From positions 1-15,639 of the forward strand of contig CAKSDC010000025.1 of NCBI GenBank assembly GCA_934444765.1: DNA of 15,639 bases, in the 5' to 3' direction. The notes under the pieces were generated by a model that was not told the DNA's origin, did no database searches, and worked only from the letters and a program-made list of their open reading frames with translations. The position numbers and the translations under genes are program-made. Of the stretch, positions 6,726 to 15,500 are shown piece by piece; positions within the stretch are counted from its first letter, which is position 1, and each line of letters opens with the position of its first letter. This stretch comes from an uncultured Oscillospiraceae bacterium (lineage in GTDB: Bacteria; Bacillota; Clostridia; Oscillospirales; Ruminococcaceae).

Positions 6726-6980
6726 ATGAGGACACTAATCTATAGAGAAGATATCAAAAACGTATCGTATAGACTATTCAGCAGAAACTTGAAACATAAT
6801 AACTACATATACGATATAGAAGTAGAAACTATTACTAATAGTCACCGTTTAGTAGAGAGTATTCCAGCAGTCTCTATGGATTGCCAGACGGCACTACTAT
6901 TAGTAGAGATGCTAATAAGAAAAGACATAAAACCACAAGCTATAGTACAATCTTATGAGAGTTTAGAGTACTGTCTTTAA
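6726..6980 (+). CDS. Small conserved-looking protein of unknown function (possibly DUF6514-like)
   Basis: An 84-residue protein I do not recognise with certainty. It has no signal peptide or membrane segment. A strand-rich central part (NNYIYDIEVETITNSHRLVE, 25-44) is followed by a helix (DCQTALLLVEMLIRK, 52-66) and an ending KPQAIVQSYESLEYCL. That order, a YxIEV strand followed by a helix and a short closing helix, resembles small clostridial DUF6514-type proteins, but this is recall rather than a search. The ATG at 6726 is 12 nt from AAAGGGG (6707-6713); an in-frame TTG at 6717 is an alternative start. The same GGGGCG-to-ATG spacing precedes the MMPL gene, which favours the ATG. It has a strong promoter with an operator-like dyad and a bidirectional terminator. 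Confidence 0.7.
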   Translation: MRTLIYREDIKNVSYRLFSRNLKHNNYIYDIEVETITNSHRLVESIPAVSMDCQTALLLVEMLIRKDIKPQAIVQSYESLEYCL

Positions 6981-7006
6981 AGTGCGTACTAACTCACTTG
7001 AAGACT

Positions 7007-7041
7007 AAAAAAGAACGTCAAGTTAAGACGTTCTTTTTTTT
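7007..7041. terminator. Bidirectional intrinsic terminator between convergent genes
   Basis: AAAAAAGAACGTC (7007-7019) pairs with GACGTTCTTTTTT (7027-7039) around a 7-nt loop. The T run on the right serves the plus-strand small gene, and the A run on the left serves the minus-strand DUF2520 gene, whose stop codon begins 2 bp beyond. Confidence 0.92.
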
Positions 7042-7042
7042 G

Positions 7043-7891
7043 TTATGTGTAGCTATCCAATAGTTGTGATAGTTTAGAGTAGTCTGTATTAGGATTTTTA
7101 CGTTCTGCTATGGTTATTAGTACTTTAGCACAAGATATATACTCTTGCTTAAAGTCTTGATTTAGTACAGAAAGATGTTGTACTATAGTATTTATGTCAT
7201 TTCGTTCTACTGGACCAGTTAGACTGTTTACCACTCCTTGATTGAATATATTTTCTATATTTCCGAGTATTAAGTCTTTGGGTATCTGTAGGGATTGACT
7301 TTCCGAAAAGCCACAGTCTTGTAGTAGTTTAGAACCTGTATATATCAAAGCAGTTACAAGGTTACTCATAATAGAGGCTGAAGTGTGATACTTTATCTTA
7401 TTATCAGCCTGTAAAGGTATTACAGTATTTCCACAATGAGTTATTATATCGTATATGGCGTTATCTTGTAGTACAGGTGTTTCAATAGTGAATATAGCAT
7501 CTTTTAGTTTAGTGTAAGAACTATCTTTTGTGCTTACTGCTTGTAGCATATGTAGTGAAGTAGGTATAGCACCGAGTTCCATAGCATCGTTGAACACTTG
7601 TGAAGTCAATAGTCCACTACAATGACATATATACTTATCTTTTAGGTTATACTGTTTAATAGTGTTCCAAACGTTGTGTATGTCACTATCTGGAACGGTA
7701 GTATATATAGCGTTGCTATCTTGTATTAGACTATCTAAGTCGGTGTAACTTTTTGAGTTAGTAAGTATAGCTCCATAATCCGATGAACTCTTAGAACGGC
7801 TATAGTAACCGTTAATGTGTACTCCGTTAATAGATAGATACTTTCCTAAAGAACAGCCTACTCTACCTGCACCTATAAAACCAACTTTCAT
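7043..7891 (-). CDS. Rossmann-fold and DUF2520 domain-containing protein
   Basis: A 282-residue cytoplasmic protein. The N-terminal NAD(P)-binding Rossmann domain starts with VGFIGAGRVGCSLGKYL (3-19), followed by AIYTTVPDSDI (61-71) and the ICHCSGLLTSQVF segment (88-100), then SLHMLQAVS (112-120). The C-terminal helical DUF2520 region contains NKIKYHTSASIMSNLVTALI. The family resembles ketopantoate and 6-phosphogluconate-type reductases, and elsewhere is often found near pantothenate genes, but none is present here and its reaction is unknown. On the minus strand GGAGG lies 10 nt before the ATG. It is monocistronic, diverging from the TtcA-like gene and ending at the bidirectional terminator. 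Confidence 0.9.
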   Translation of the reverse strand: MKVGFIGAGRVGCSLGKYLSINGVHINGYYSRSKSSSDYGAILTNSKSYTDLDSLIQDSNAIYTTVPDSDIHNVWNTIKQYNLKDKYICHCSGLLTSQVFNDAMELGAIPTSLHMLQAVSTKDSSYTKLKDAIFTIETPVLQDNAIYDIITHCGNTVIPLQADNKIKYHTSASIMSNLVTALIYTGSKLLQDCGFSESQSLQIPKDLILGNIENIFNQGVVNSLTGPVERNDINTIVQHLSVLNQDFKQEYISCAKVLITIAERKNPNTDYSKLSQLLDSYT

Positions 7892-7924
7892 TAATATAGT
7901 ACCTCCTTAAAGTTTTTATATACT

Positions 7925-7953
7925 ATTATATCATATATAATGTGTTAATTCAA
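7925..7953 (-). promoter_or_regulatory. Promoter of the DUF2520 gene
   Basis: On the minus strand TTGAAT (plus 7948-7953), a 17-bp spacer and TATAAT (plus 7925-7930). Confidence 0.75.
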
Positions 7954-7984
7954 TGTGATTGTTAATAAATAGTTCATGTTTAGA

Positions 7985-7993
7985 TGCTATAAT
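7985..7993 (+). promoter_or_regulatory. Extended -10 promoter of the TtcA-like gene
   Basis: TGCTATAAT gives a TGn extension plus a perfect -10 box, about 40 bp before the start codon. No good -35 box lies at the standard distance, which is normal for extended -10 promoters. Confidence 0.6.
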
Positions 7994-8032
7994 ACTATTT
8001 ACTACTATAATATTATAAGGAGTGTATAAACT

Positions 8033-8860
8033 ATGGGGAGAGTATTAACTAAAAATCAGCAGATAGAACAGAGTATTACTAATATATACCATAAGACTAT
8101 CTGGAATAAGTTCATATTAGCTATAGATAACTATAAGCTAATATCTAATGGGGATAGTATAGCAGTATGTATTTCAGGTGGTAAAGATAGTATGCTTATG
8201 GCTAAACTAATGCAGATGTATCAACGTTATAGTGGTGTACAGTTCAGCATCACCTACTTAGTAATGAACCCTGGCTACAGTACGCCTAACGTTCAAAAGA
8301 TTGAACACAACGCTAAACTGTTAGAACTACCTATACAGGTATTCAATACTAACATTCTAAGGGTGGTTAATAAAGAGGCTAAAAATCCTTGCTTTTTGTG
8401 TGCTAAGATGAGAAGAGGTTCGCTATATGCTAAGGCTAAAGAGTTGGGTTGCAATAAGATAGCTTTAGGGCATCACTACAACGACGTAATAGAAACTACT
8501 CTAATGGGTATGTTGTACGGTTCTCAGATACAAGCTATGCTTCCTAAACTAAAGAGTGATAACTTTGAGGGTATGCAACTTATTAGACCCTTATACTGCA
8601 TAAGGGAAGACGACGTTATATCTTGGAAAGACTACAACGGTTTAGAGTTCTTACAGTGTGCCTGTAAGTTCACGGCTAATAGTATAGTAAACACTTCTAA
8701 ACGTAAGGAAGTTAAACTACTCATTAAGTCTTTAATGCAGACTAACCCTAACGTAGAAAAGAACATCTTTCATAGTATACATAACGTTCAGTTAGATAGC
8801 TTAGTGGAATACAAAACTAAAGGAATAAAACACTCTTTTTTAGAAGAGTTTGAAGATTGA
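8033..8860 (+). CDS. TtcA-family tRNA 2-thiocytidine biosynthesis-like ATPase
   Basis: A 275-residue cytoplasmic PP-loop enzyme. The N-type ATP pyrophosphatase motif is ISGGKDS (47-53). A Cys pair CFLC (120-123) is followed by AKMRRGSLY, then KIALGHHYNDVIETTLMGMLYG (142-163), RPLYCIREDDV (185-195) and a later CACKF (209-213). This order, PP-loop, CxxC, RRG, GHH and a third downstream cysteine that could complete an iron-sulfur site, is that of TtcA/TtuA tRNA thiolases, which adenylate a tRNA base and insert sulfur. The C-terminal part is more divergent, so the exact tRNA position is not certain. AAGGAG at 8017-8022 is 10 nt before the ATG. The GH5 gene follows after 16 bp, so the two are probably cotranscribed although their functions do not obviously relate. 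Confidence 0.85.
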   Translation: MGRVLTKNQQIEQSITNIYHKTIWNKFILAIDNYKLISNGDSIAVCISGGKDSMLMAKLMQMYQRYSGVQFSITYLVMNPGYSTPNVQKIEHNAKLLELPIQVFNTNILRVVNKEAKNPCFLCAKMRRGSLYAKAKELGCNKIALGHHYNDVIETTLMGMLYGSQIQAMLPKLKSDNFEGMQLIRPLYCIREDDVISWKDYNGLEFLQCACKFTANSIVNTSKRKEVKLLIKSLMQTNPNVEKNIFHSIHNVQLDSLVEYKTKGIKHSFLEEFED

Positions 8861-8876
8861 TACAAAAGGTGATTAT

Positions 8877-9977
8877 ATGAATACTATTAAAAATATCAAT
8901 AAGAGTGCATTCGTGAACGATACTATTAGAGATATCTCTACTAAACAGTTAGTAAAAGATATGGGTTTGGGTATCAACTTAGGCAACACCTTAGAATGTT
9001 GTGGCGATTGGATAGACAGTAGCAACGTAACCAACTATGAAACTGCTTGGGGAAGTCCAGTAATCACTTATGATACTATAAGAGGCTATTCTTTGGCAGG
9101 TTTTAAAACTTTGAGAGTTCCAGTAGCATGGTCTAATATGATGCAACAAGACTACACTATCCATAAAGACTATATGGCAAGAGTTAATACTATAGTCGAT
9201 TGGGCTTTAAGTTGCGGAATGTACGTAATACTAAACTTACATTGGGACGGCGGTTGGATAAACGACTTTCCTACTAATAAGCAACAGTGTATGTACAAGT
9301 ATAATAGAATATGGTCACAAATATGCAACAGGTTCAAAGACTACAACGACTACCTAATGTTTGAGGCTCTTAACGAAGAAGGTTGTTGGAACAGTCTTTG
9401 GAACAGGTACGATAATACCAACTCTAACCCACAAGGTAAACACAAGGCATACGCTCTACTAAATGAAATAAATCAAACCTTTGTGGATATAGTACGTGCT
9501 TCCAACGGTAATAATCCAAAAAGACACTTGTTAATATCTGGATACGCTACAGATATCAAACTGACTTGCAATGAACTATTCAAAATGCCTAACGATATAG
9601 AAAGTCGTTGTGCTTTATCGGTACACTATTACACCCCTGATGCGTTCTGTCTATTGGATAAGGATACTGAATGGTGCAAGGCTACAGACGTTTGGGGTTC
9701 TCAACAGGATTACTCTCAGTTAGAACGCTACGTTCAGTTATTGAAGACAAACTTTATAGATAAGAAAGTTCCTATAATATTAGGCGAATTTGGTGTAGTA
9801 GCTAAAAATAAGTCTAAAGATAGCATTAAAGAGTATCTATCAGCAGTATGTAAACAGACTACTTCTTTAGGTATCTGTCCAGTAGTCTGGGATATAAATA
9901 GTCTATACTACGACAGAACTTTATGCACTGCAACAGATACTTCTATTATACAGTCTATGTTAAACTCGACAGTTTAA
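8877..9977 (+). CDS. Glycoside hydrolase family 5 (cellulase-like), no signal peptide
   Basis: A 366-residue TIM-barrel glycosidase. Signature segments are GLGINLGNTLE (30-40), ETAWGSP (55-61), GFKTLRVPVAW (75-85, Arg80), YVILNLHWDGGW (116-127, His122), FEALNEE (162-168, acid/base Glu167), HYYTP (250-254), LGEFG (302-306, nucleophile Glu304) and VVWDI (336-340). Both catalytic glutamates are present, so it is likely active on beta-glucans such as cellulose, xyloglucan or mannan; the layout recalls subfamily 4, not confirmed. The N-terminus has no hydrophobic stretch, and there is no dockerin or binding module, so it may act in the cytoplasm. I chose ATG 8877 because AAAGGTGAT (8865-8873) precedes it; the ATG at 8850 lacks a site and overlaps the upstream gene. 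Confidence 0.9.
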   Translation: MNTIKNINKSAFVNDTIRDISTKQLVKDMGLGINLGNTLECCGDWIDSSNVTNYETAWGSPVITYDTIRGYSLAGFKTLRVPVAWSNMMQQDYTIHKDYMARVNTIVDWALSCGMYVILNLHWDGGWINDFPTNKQQCMYKYNRIWSQICNRFKDYNDYLMFEALNEEGCWNSLWNRYDNTNSNPQGKHKAYALLNEINQTFVDIVRASNGNNPKRHLLISGYATDIKLTCNELFKMPNDIESRCALSVHYYTPDAFCLLDKDTEWCKATDVWGSQQDYSQLERYVQLLKTNFIDKKVPIILGEFGVVAKNKSKDSIKEYLSAVCKQTTSLGICPVVWDINSLYYDRTLCTATDTSIIQSMLNSTV

Positions 9978-10019
9978 GTGGATTAGTCTATTAGTAGAAA
10001 GTATTACTAAAATTGAGAA

Positions 10020-10048
10020 TTGACTTTAAATATATAGTCTGCTACAAT
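10020..10048 (+). promoter_or_regulatory. Promoter of the MMPL/GLUG operon
   Basis: TTGACT (10020-10025), a 17-bp spacer and TACAAT (10043-10048). No clear terminator separates it from the GH5 gene; only a weak 6-bp hairpin (9991-9996 with 10005-10010) lies between, so some read-through is possible. Confidence 0.8.
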
Positions 10049-10065
10049 ATTATTATACTATATAT
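10030..10065. promoter_or_regulatory. Candidate operator dyad over the MMPL promoter
   Basis: ATATATAGT (10030-10038) and ACTATATAT (10057-10065) form a perfect 9-bp inverted repeat with an 18-bp spacer, straddling the -10 box. AT-richness makes chance more likely than for a mixed sequence, but its position suits a repressor site. Confidence 0.4.
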
Positions 10066-10094
10066 AATACTTTTATTAAGGGGCGATGTAGACA

Positions 10095-12566
10095 ATGCCA
10101 GACAACAACGAAAACGGAAAAGAAAAGTTAAGCGTTATGGAAAAGGTAGCTTCTTTTATAGTCGATAGAAGAAACTTATTCTTTTTAATATTCATAATAG
10201 CCTTAATATTTAGCGTATTCGCAAGCAGTTGGACTAAAGTAGAAAACGATATTACTACCTATCTTCCTGAAAGTACCGAAACACGTCAAGGACTTACTCT
10301 TATGGACGACCAGTTTGTTACTTACGGTTCAGCAGAAGTAATGGTATCTAATATCACCTATCAGGTTGCTGAAGACCTATGTTCTAAAATTGAAGAAATA
10401 GAAGGTGTCGACAGCGTGGAGTTCGACAATACAGACGAACATTACAAGGATGCTTCAGCACTATTTAACGTAACCTTTACGGGCGAGGCGGACGACCAAG
10501 TAAGTCTTGACGCTATGGACAGTATTAACGAACTGTTAAGCGACTACGACCTTTACGTTTCCACCGAAGTTGGTAGCGACTCTTCGGCACAGTTAGACCA
10601 AGAAATGCAAGTGGTTACTATGATAGCAGCAGTAATAATATTTTTAGTACTGTTGTTTACTTCAAAGTCTTACGCTGAAATTCCAGTATTAGGTATGACT
10701 TTTGGTGCGGCTGCACTGTTAAACTCAGGTACTAACTTCGTATTAGGAACTATTTCGTTTATATCCAATTCGGTTACTATAGTATTGCAATTAGCATTGG
10801 CTATAGACTACGCTATAATACTATGTCATAGATATAGTGAAGAACACGAAAAACTTCCAGCCCGTGAGGCTTGTATAACTGCTTTAAGTAAAGCCATTCC
10901 AGAAATATCTTCAAGTAGTTTGACTACTATATCAGGTTTAGGTGCTTTAGCGTTTATGAAGTTCGGTATCGGTAAAGACTTAGCGTTTGTACTTATAAAA
11001 GCTATAATGTTCAGTCTGCTATCAGTATTCACTTTAATGCCAGGACTGTTGATGTTATTCTCTAACCTTATAGATAAAACTCAACACCGTAACTTTGTAC
11101 CTAAGATATCAGCAGTAGGTAAGTTTGCTTATAAGACTAAATGGATTACTCCATCGGTATTTTTGGTATTAGCAGTGTTTGGATTTGTATTCTCTAATAA
11201 GTGTCCTTACGCTTACGGACAGTCAGACCTACACACTATACGTCAAAATGAAAATAAAGTTATCACTCAAAAAATAGAGGATACGTTTGGTAGTACCAAC
11301 TTAGCAGCGTTAATAGTTCCTGTTAGTAGTTACGATAACGAAGCTAAACTTATCGATGCGTTAGAACAGTACGACCAAATAGACAGTGTTATGGGACTTT
11401 CTAACATAGAGGCTATGGACGGCTATATGTTGACTGATAAACTTACACCTCGTCAATTTTCCGAACTTATAGACTTAGACTATGAAGTTGCAGAGGTTCT
11501 ATACGCTGCTTATGCTGCCGAGGAGGGGGACTATGGCGACGTTATAAACTCACTATCTTCTTATAGTGTGCCTTTAATAGATATATTTATGTTCTTGTAC
11601 GATATGGTTCAAGATAACTATGTAAACTTAGACGCTGACCTAAACGATGAACTTGAAGACGTTCACGCACAGTTAGAAAAGGCTCAACTACAACTTAGTA
11701 CCGATGAATATAGTCGTATATTGGTATACTTAAACCTACCTGAAGAAGGTCAAGAAACTTTCGACTTTTTAGATACTATTCATGATACTATGGCTAAGTA
11801 CTACACTGAAGACTATTACATAGTAGGTAACACTACCAGTGACTACGACTTATCTTCTTCATTCTCTACCGATAACTTGATAATTAGTATACTATCGGTA
11901 CTGTTCGTAATAGTAATATTGCTATTTACTTTCCAATCGGCTGGATTACCTATACTACTTATAGCAGTAATAGAGGGTAGTATTTGGATAAACTTCTCAT
12001 TCCCATACTTACAAGATAGCAACCTATACTTTTTAAGTTACTTAATAGTAAGTTCAATTCAAATGGGTGCTAATATAGACTACGCTATAGTAATATCCAG
12101 TAGATACATGGACTTAAAACAGAAAATGCCTATCAAAGAGGCTATTATAGAAACTTTAAACCAAGCGTTTCCTACTATAATAACTTCTGGTACTATATTA
12201 GCGGCAGCAGGTATATTAATAGGAATACTATCTACCGACGGTGCAATATCTTCTATAGGTATATGCTTAGGTAGAGGTACTATAATATCCATAATGTTGG
12301 TTATGTTCGTACTTCCTCAGTTGATGTTATTAGGCGATATAATTATAGAAAAGACTTCGTTTACCATTAAAAAGCCAGAAAAAACTCATGCTTTGGGTTC
12401 TGTAATAGTAAACGGCTATGTAAGAGGTAACATCAACGGTACTGTAGACGGTATAGTTAGAGGTATCATTAAAGGTGAAGTAAACGCCGTAATAGATACT
12501 AAAAACTCTACTATAGAAGAAGACGGTACTACTCCTGAAAGTGAGGTGTCAGACGACCATGAATAA
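10095..12566 (+). CDS. MMPL/RND-family membrane transporter
   Basis: An 823-residue inner-membrane transporter with the duplicated RND layout: one N-terminal helix (28-45), an outward loop (46-172), a five-helix bundle (173-325), one helix (351-368), a second large loop, and a second bundle ending near residue 750. Each bundle carries the MMPL signature with a membrane aspartate expected to relay protons: LALAIDYAIILCHRYSEE (Asp238) and ANIDYAIVISSRY (Asp662). MMPL proteins export lipids, siderophores or envelope components; the substrate here is unknown. After the last helix a Gly/Val-rich repeat tail (769-800) and an acidic end follow. AAGGGGCG (10078-10085) lies about 10 nt from the ATG. 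The next gene overlaps its last 8 bp, so a coupled function is likely. Confidence 0.9.
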   Translation: MPDNNENGKEKLSVMEKVASFIVDRRNLFFLIFIIALIFSVFASSWTKVENDITTYLPESTETRQGLTLMDDQFVTYGSAEVMVSNITYQVAEDLCSKIEEIEGVDSVEFDNTDEHYKDASALFNVTFTGEADDQVSLDAMDSINELLSDYDLYVSTEVGSDSSAQLDQEMQVVTMIAAVIIFLVLLFTSKSYAEIPVLGMTFGAAALLNSGTNFVLGTISFISNSVTIVLQLALAIDYAIILCHRYSEEHEKLPAREACITALSKAIPEISSSSLTTISGLGALAFMKFGIGKDLAFVLIKAIMFSLLSVFTLMPGLLMLFSNLIDKTQHRNFVPKISAVGKFAYKTKWITPSVFLVLAVFGFVFSNKCPYAYGQSDLHTIRQNENKVITQKIEDTFGSTNLAALIVPVSSYDNEAKLIDALEQYDQIDSVMGLSNIEAMDGYMLTDKLTPRQFSELIDLDYEVAEVLYAAYAAEEGDYGDVINSLSSYSVPLIDIFMFLYDMVQDNYVNLDADLNDELEDVHAQLEKAQLQLSTDEYSRILVYLNLPEEGQETFDFLDTIHDTMAKYYTEDYYIVGNTTSDYDLSSSFSTDNLIISILSVLFVIVILLFTFQSAGLPILLIAVIEGSIWINFSFPYLQDSNLYFLSYLIVSSIQMGANIDYAIVISSRYMDLKQKMPIKEAIIETLNQAFPTIITSGTILAAAGILIGILSTDGAISSIGICLGRGTIISIMLVMFVLPQLMLLGDIIIEKTSFTIKKPEKTHALGSVIVNGYVRGNINGTVDGIVRGIIKGEVNAVIDTKNSTIEEDGTTPESEVSDDHE

Positions 12567-15500
12567 AAACAGACTATTCGCTTTAGTGACTTCTGCTATT
12601 ATGATGGTTACATTCTGTACTAATAGTACTAACGTAATACGTTTAAACGCTACACCTCAAACAAACGCTAATACTAACGCTAATGCTAACAGTCAGCAAA
12701 CTAATCAAGCACAACAACAAGAAGAAGACCAAAATACTATATATATCGATAGTGTAGACGACTTGATACAACTATCTAAAGACTGTCAAGACGATAGCTA
12801 TTCAGTAGGTAAAAAGTTTGTGCTAAATAAGGATTTAGACCTTAAAGGTTCTACTTTTGAGGCTATACCTTCATTCAGTGGTACGTTCGACGGTAAAGGT
12901 CACACTATATCAGGATACTCTGTAAATAAAGACTGTTCTCTATTTGGACTGTTTAGGTATGTTCAAAAAGACGGCTTAGTTAGAGATTTAAACGTAACGG
13001 GTAATATAGTATCGACGGGTACAGGCAAGACCATAGGTGCTATAGCTGGTACTAACTATGGTAGTATAGTATCTTGTAGTTTTGCAGGAGCTATAAGTGG
13101 TAGTAACTATATAGGTGCTATAGTAGGTCTTAATGAAGAAACTGGTATAGTAAACAATTGTACGTCTAAGGCGGTAGTAAAGGGCGACCACTATGTTGGA
13201 GGTATTGCAGGTTCTAATTCAGGTGTTATACTTAGAAGTACCAGTAATTCCGAAGTGAATATCACTGTGGAAGAAATTACTATAGACCTTGAAAGTATAG
13301 ATATCAAGAACTTAGTAACTACCGAAAATTTCAAAAGTGTAACCGACGTTGGCGGTATTACAGGATATTCTAAGGGTACTATTCAAGGTTGTATAAATAA
13401 TGGTAACGTTGGATATCTTCATATAGGATACAATATAGGTGGTATAGTAGGTAGACAGAGTGGTTATATAAACGGTTGTACTAACAACGGTACTATATAC
13501 GGTCGTAAGGATATAGGTGGTATAGTAGGGCAAATGGAACCATACTCATTGCTACAGTTTTCCGAAAGTAACGTTCAATCTCTTAGAAACGAACTTAAAA
13601 CTTTAGGTAGCATACTACAAAAGACTTACAACGATATCAAAGCGGAAAATTCTCAACTAAACGTAGATATGAATAAGGTTCACGATAGCATAGCAGACGC
13701 AAAGTCTAACGTGAACGACTTAGTAGACCAGACTACCGATATAATAAATAGTGACGTGGGTTCTATAAATCAGTTAAGTGCGTACGTTTCGCAAGCTATG
13801 GACGATTTAGCTTCGGTATCCAATTCGATAAAAAAGTCTACAGGAAACCTTTCTGGAGTAATTAACGGATACAGTAACGCTTTAAACAGTATAAAGTCCA
13901 CCGTTGCGGGAATGTCTTCTACTGTGGATAGCATGACACCTATACTAAATCAACTATCTAATACGCTATCGCAAGTGGATAGTACTTTTAATTCACTATC
14001 GGATAGTTTAGCGTCTATTAGTAACTCTATTGGAGATAGTCAAGAGTTAGTAAACCAAATAGAAAACTTAAAGAATATAGTATCGCAACTATCGAATATT
14101 TATTCCGAAGCCTCTAAGATAGTTAAGCAGTTAGGCGATATCGCTAATAACTATCAAGGCGATGAGGAACTTAAAGCATACTTTAATAACTTTTCTAACA
14201 GTTTAAATACGTTGGCAGGTTCGTTACAGAATATGTATAACTATACTAACGATATCAACAAAAAGCTACAGGCTCTTGAAGACTTAGTACTTAGTGGTAA
14301 CTATACTCCCGAAGAGTTCGACAACGCTATTAGAGGTATTCTTTCCGACGTTAGCAAACTTAAAGAACTAAACGCTAATATGACACAAAACGTTACTAAC
14401 TGCCTTAACGATTTATACAACTTAGTAAGCAAGATATACAGTATCAGTGGTTCTTTGGACGGAATTACTATAGGTAGTTCTGAGAGTATTAAAAATATCG
14501 GTGACAGTTTAGACAGTATCAATAATAGCATTCAAGGTATGGGTAGTATCGATGCTGATACTATAAATCAAATGGTAGCTATAATAGATAGTCTAAAAAA
14601 CACTTCCGACCAAATAGGAGATATGGCTAACAGTACTAAAGACTTAGTATCTATCATAAAACAACAGTGGCCTAATATGGACGATACTTCCGCTAACATA
14701 TTAGCAGTGTTAGATAGTGTAAACAGTCTAAACGGACAGTTAAGCTCTATGGGTAATAACATTAATAGTGCGTTCAGTGGACTATCTAATATGTTCAGTT
14801 GGCTATCCGATAGTAAAGATATAGTATTCGTAGGTACTGATAAGGACTTTGACGTTTCTAAAGATAACCTATCAAATTCCATAGACGATGTAATGGACGC
14901 TGTTAAGCATATCACAGACGGTTCTAACTTAGAGGGTTCTGTAATATCTCAGGATTTAGAAAGTCTATATAACCAATCGGAAAGAGTAATAAGCATTATG
15001 TTAGATATCTTTGAACAGTATCAACTACCCGATATAGATATAACAGACGATAACATATCAGAGTATATAGACGATATATCCACACAAGATACAGTATCTC
15101 AAACGATAGGTAAAGTAGCTTCAAGCATAAACTATGGCGAAATAGAAGGTGACCTTAACGTCGGAGGTGTTGCTGGTACTATGGCTTTTGAACTTGACGT
15201 CGACCCAGAGGAAGACCTTAACGTACAAGGAAACACTTCTTTAAACTTCTTATACAAAACTCGTGACGTTATTAGAAACTGTTATAACTATGGTACAATA
15301 TCTTCTAAAAAGAATAACGTCGGTGGTATAGTAGGCGATATGTCTTTAGGTTGCGTATTGAATAGTACTGCTTTCGGTTCAATTAAGAGTAATTCAGGAA
15401 ACTACGTTGGCGGTATAGCTGGTCTATCGGAAGCTACTATAGTTCATTGTGAGGCTAAGTGTGACCTATCGGGTGGAAACTATATCGGTGGTATAGTCGG

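Noticed and set aside
6641..6988. The 8-mer AGTGCGTA following both the repressor and the small-gene stop codons
   Set aside because: It also occurs as AGTGCGTA inside a coding region near 13777; too short to claim as a processing or regulatory motif.
8850..8876. Upstream ATG of the GH5 gene
   Set aside because: It lies inside the TtcA-like gene without a ribosome binding site; the ATG at 8877 has AAAGGTGAT at proper distance.
10826..12292. Minus-strand ORFs within the MMPL gene
   Set aside because: They are antisense to conserved transporter segments, with no ribosome binding sites or promoters.
12988..13533. Two minus-strand ORFs rich in Tyr, Thr and Ser
   Set aside because: They are mirror readings of the GLUG repeats (GGTATAGTAGG-type codons) on the opposite strand, with no start signals.
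14301..14915. Two minus-strand ORFs with hydrophobic Leu/Ser-rich translation
   Set aside because: They are shadows of the repetitive Ser/Asn/Asp-rich helical region of the large plus-strand protein.
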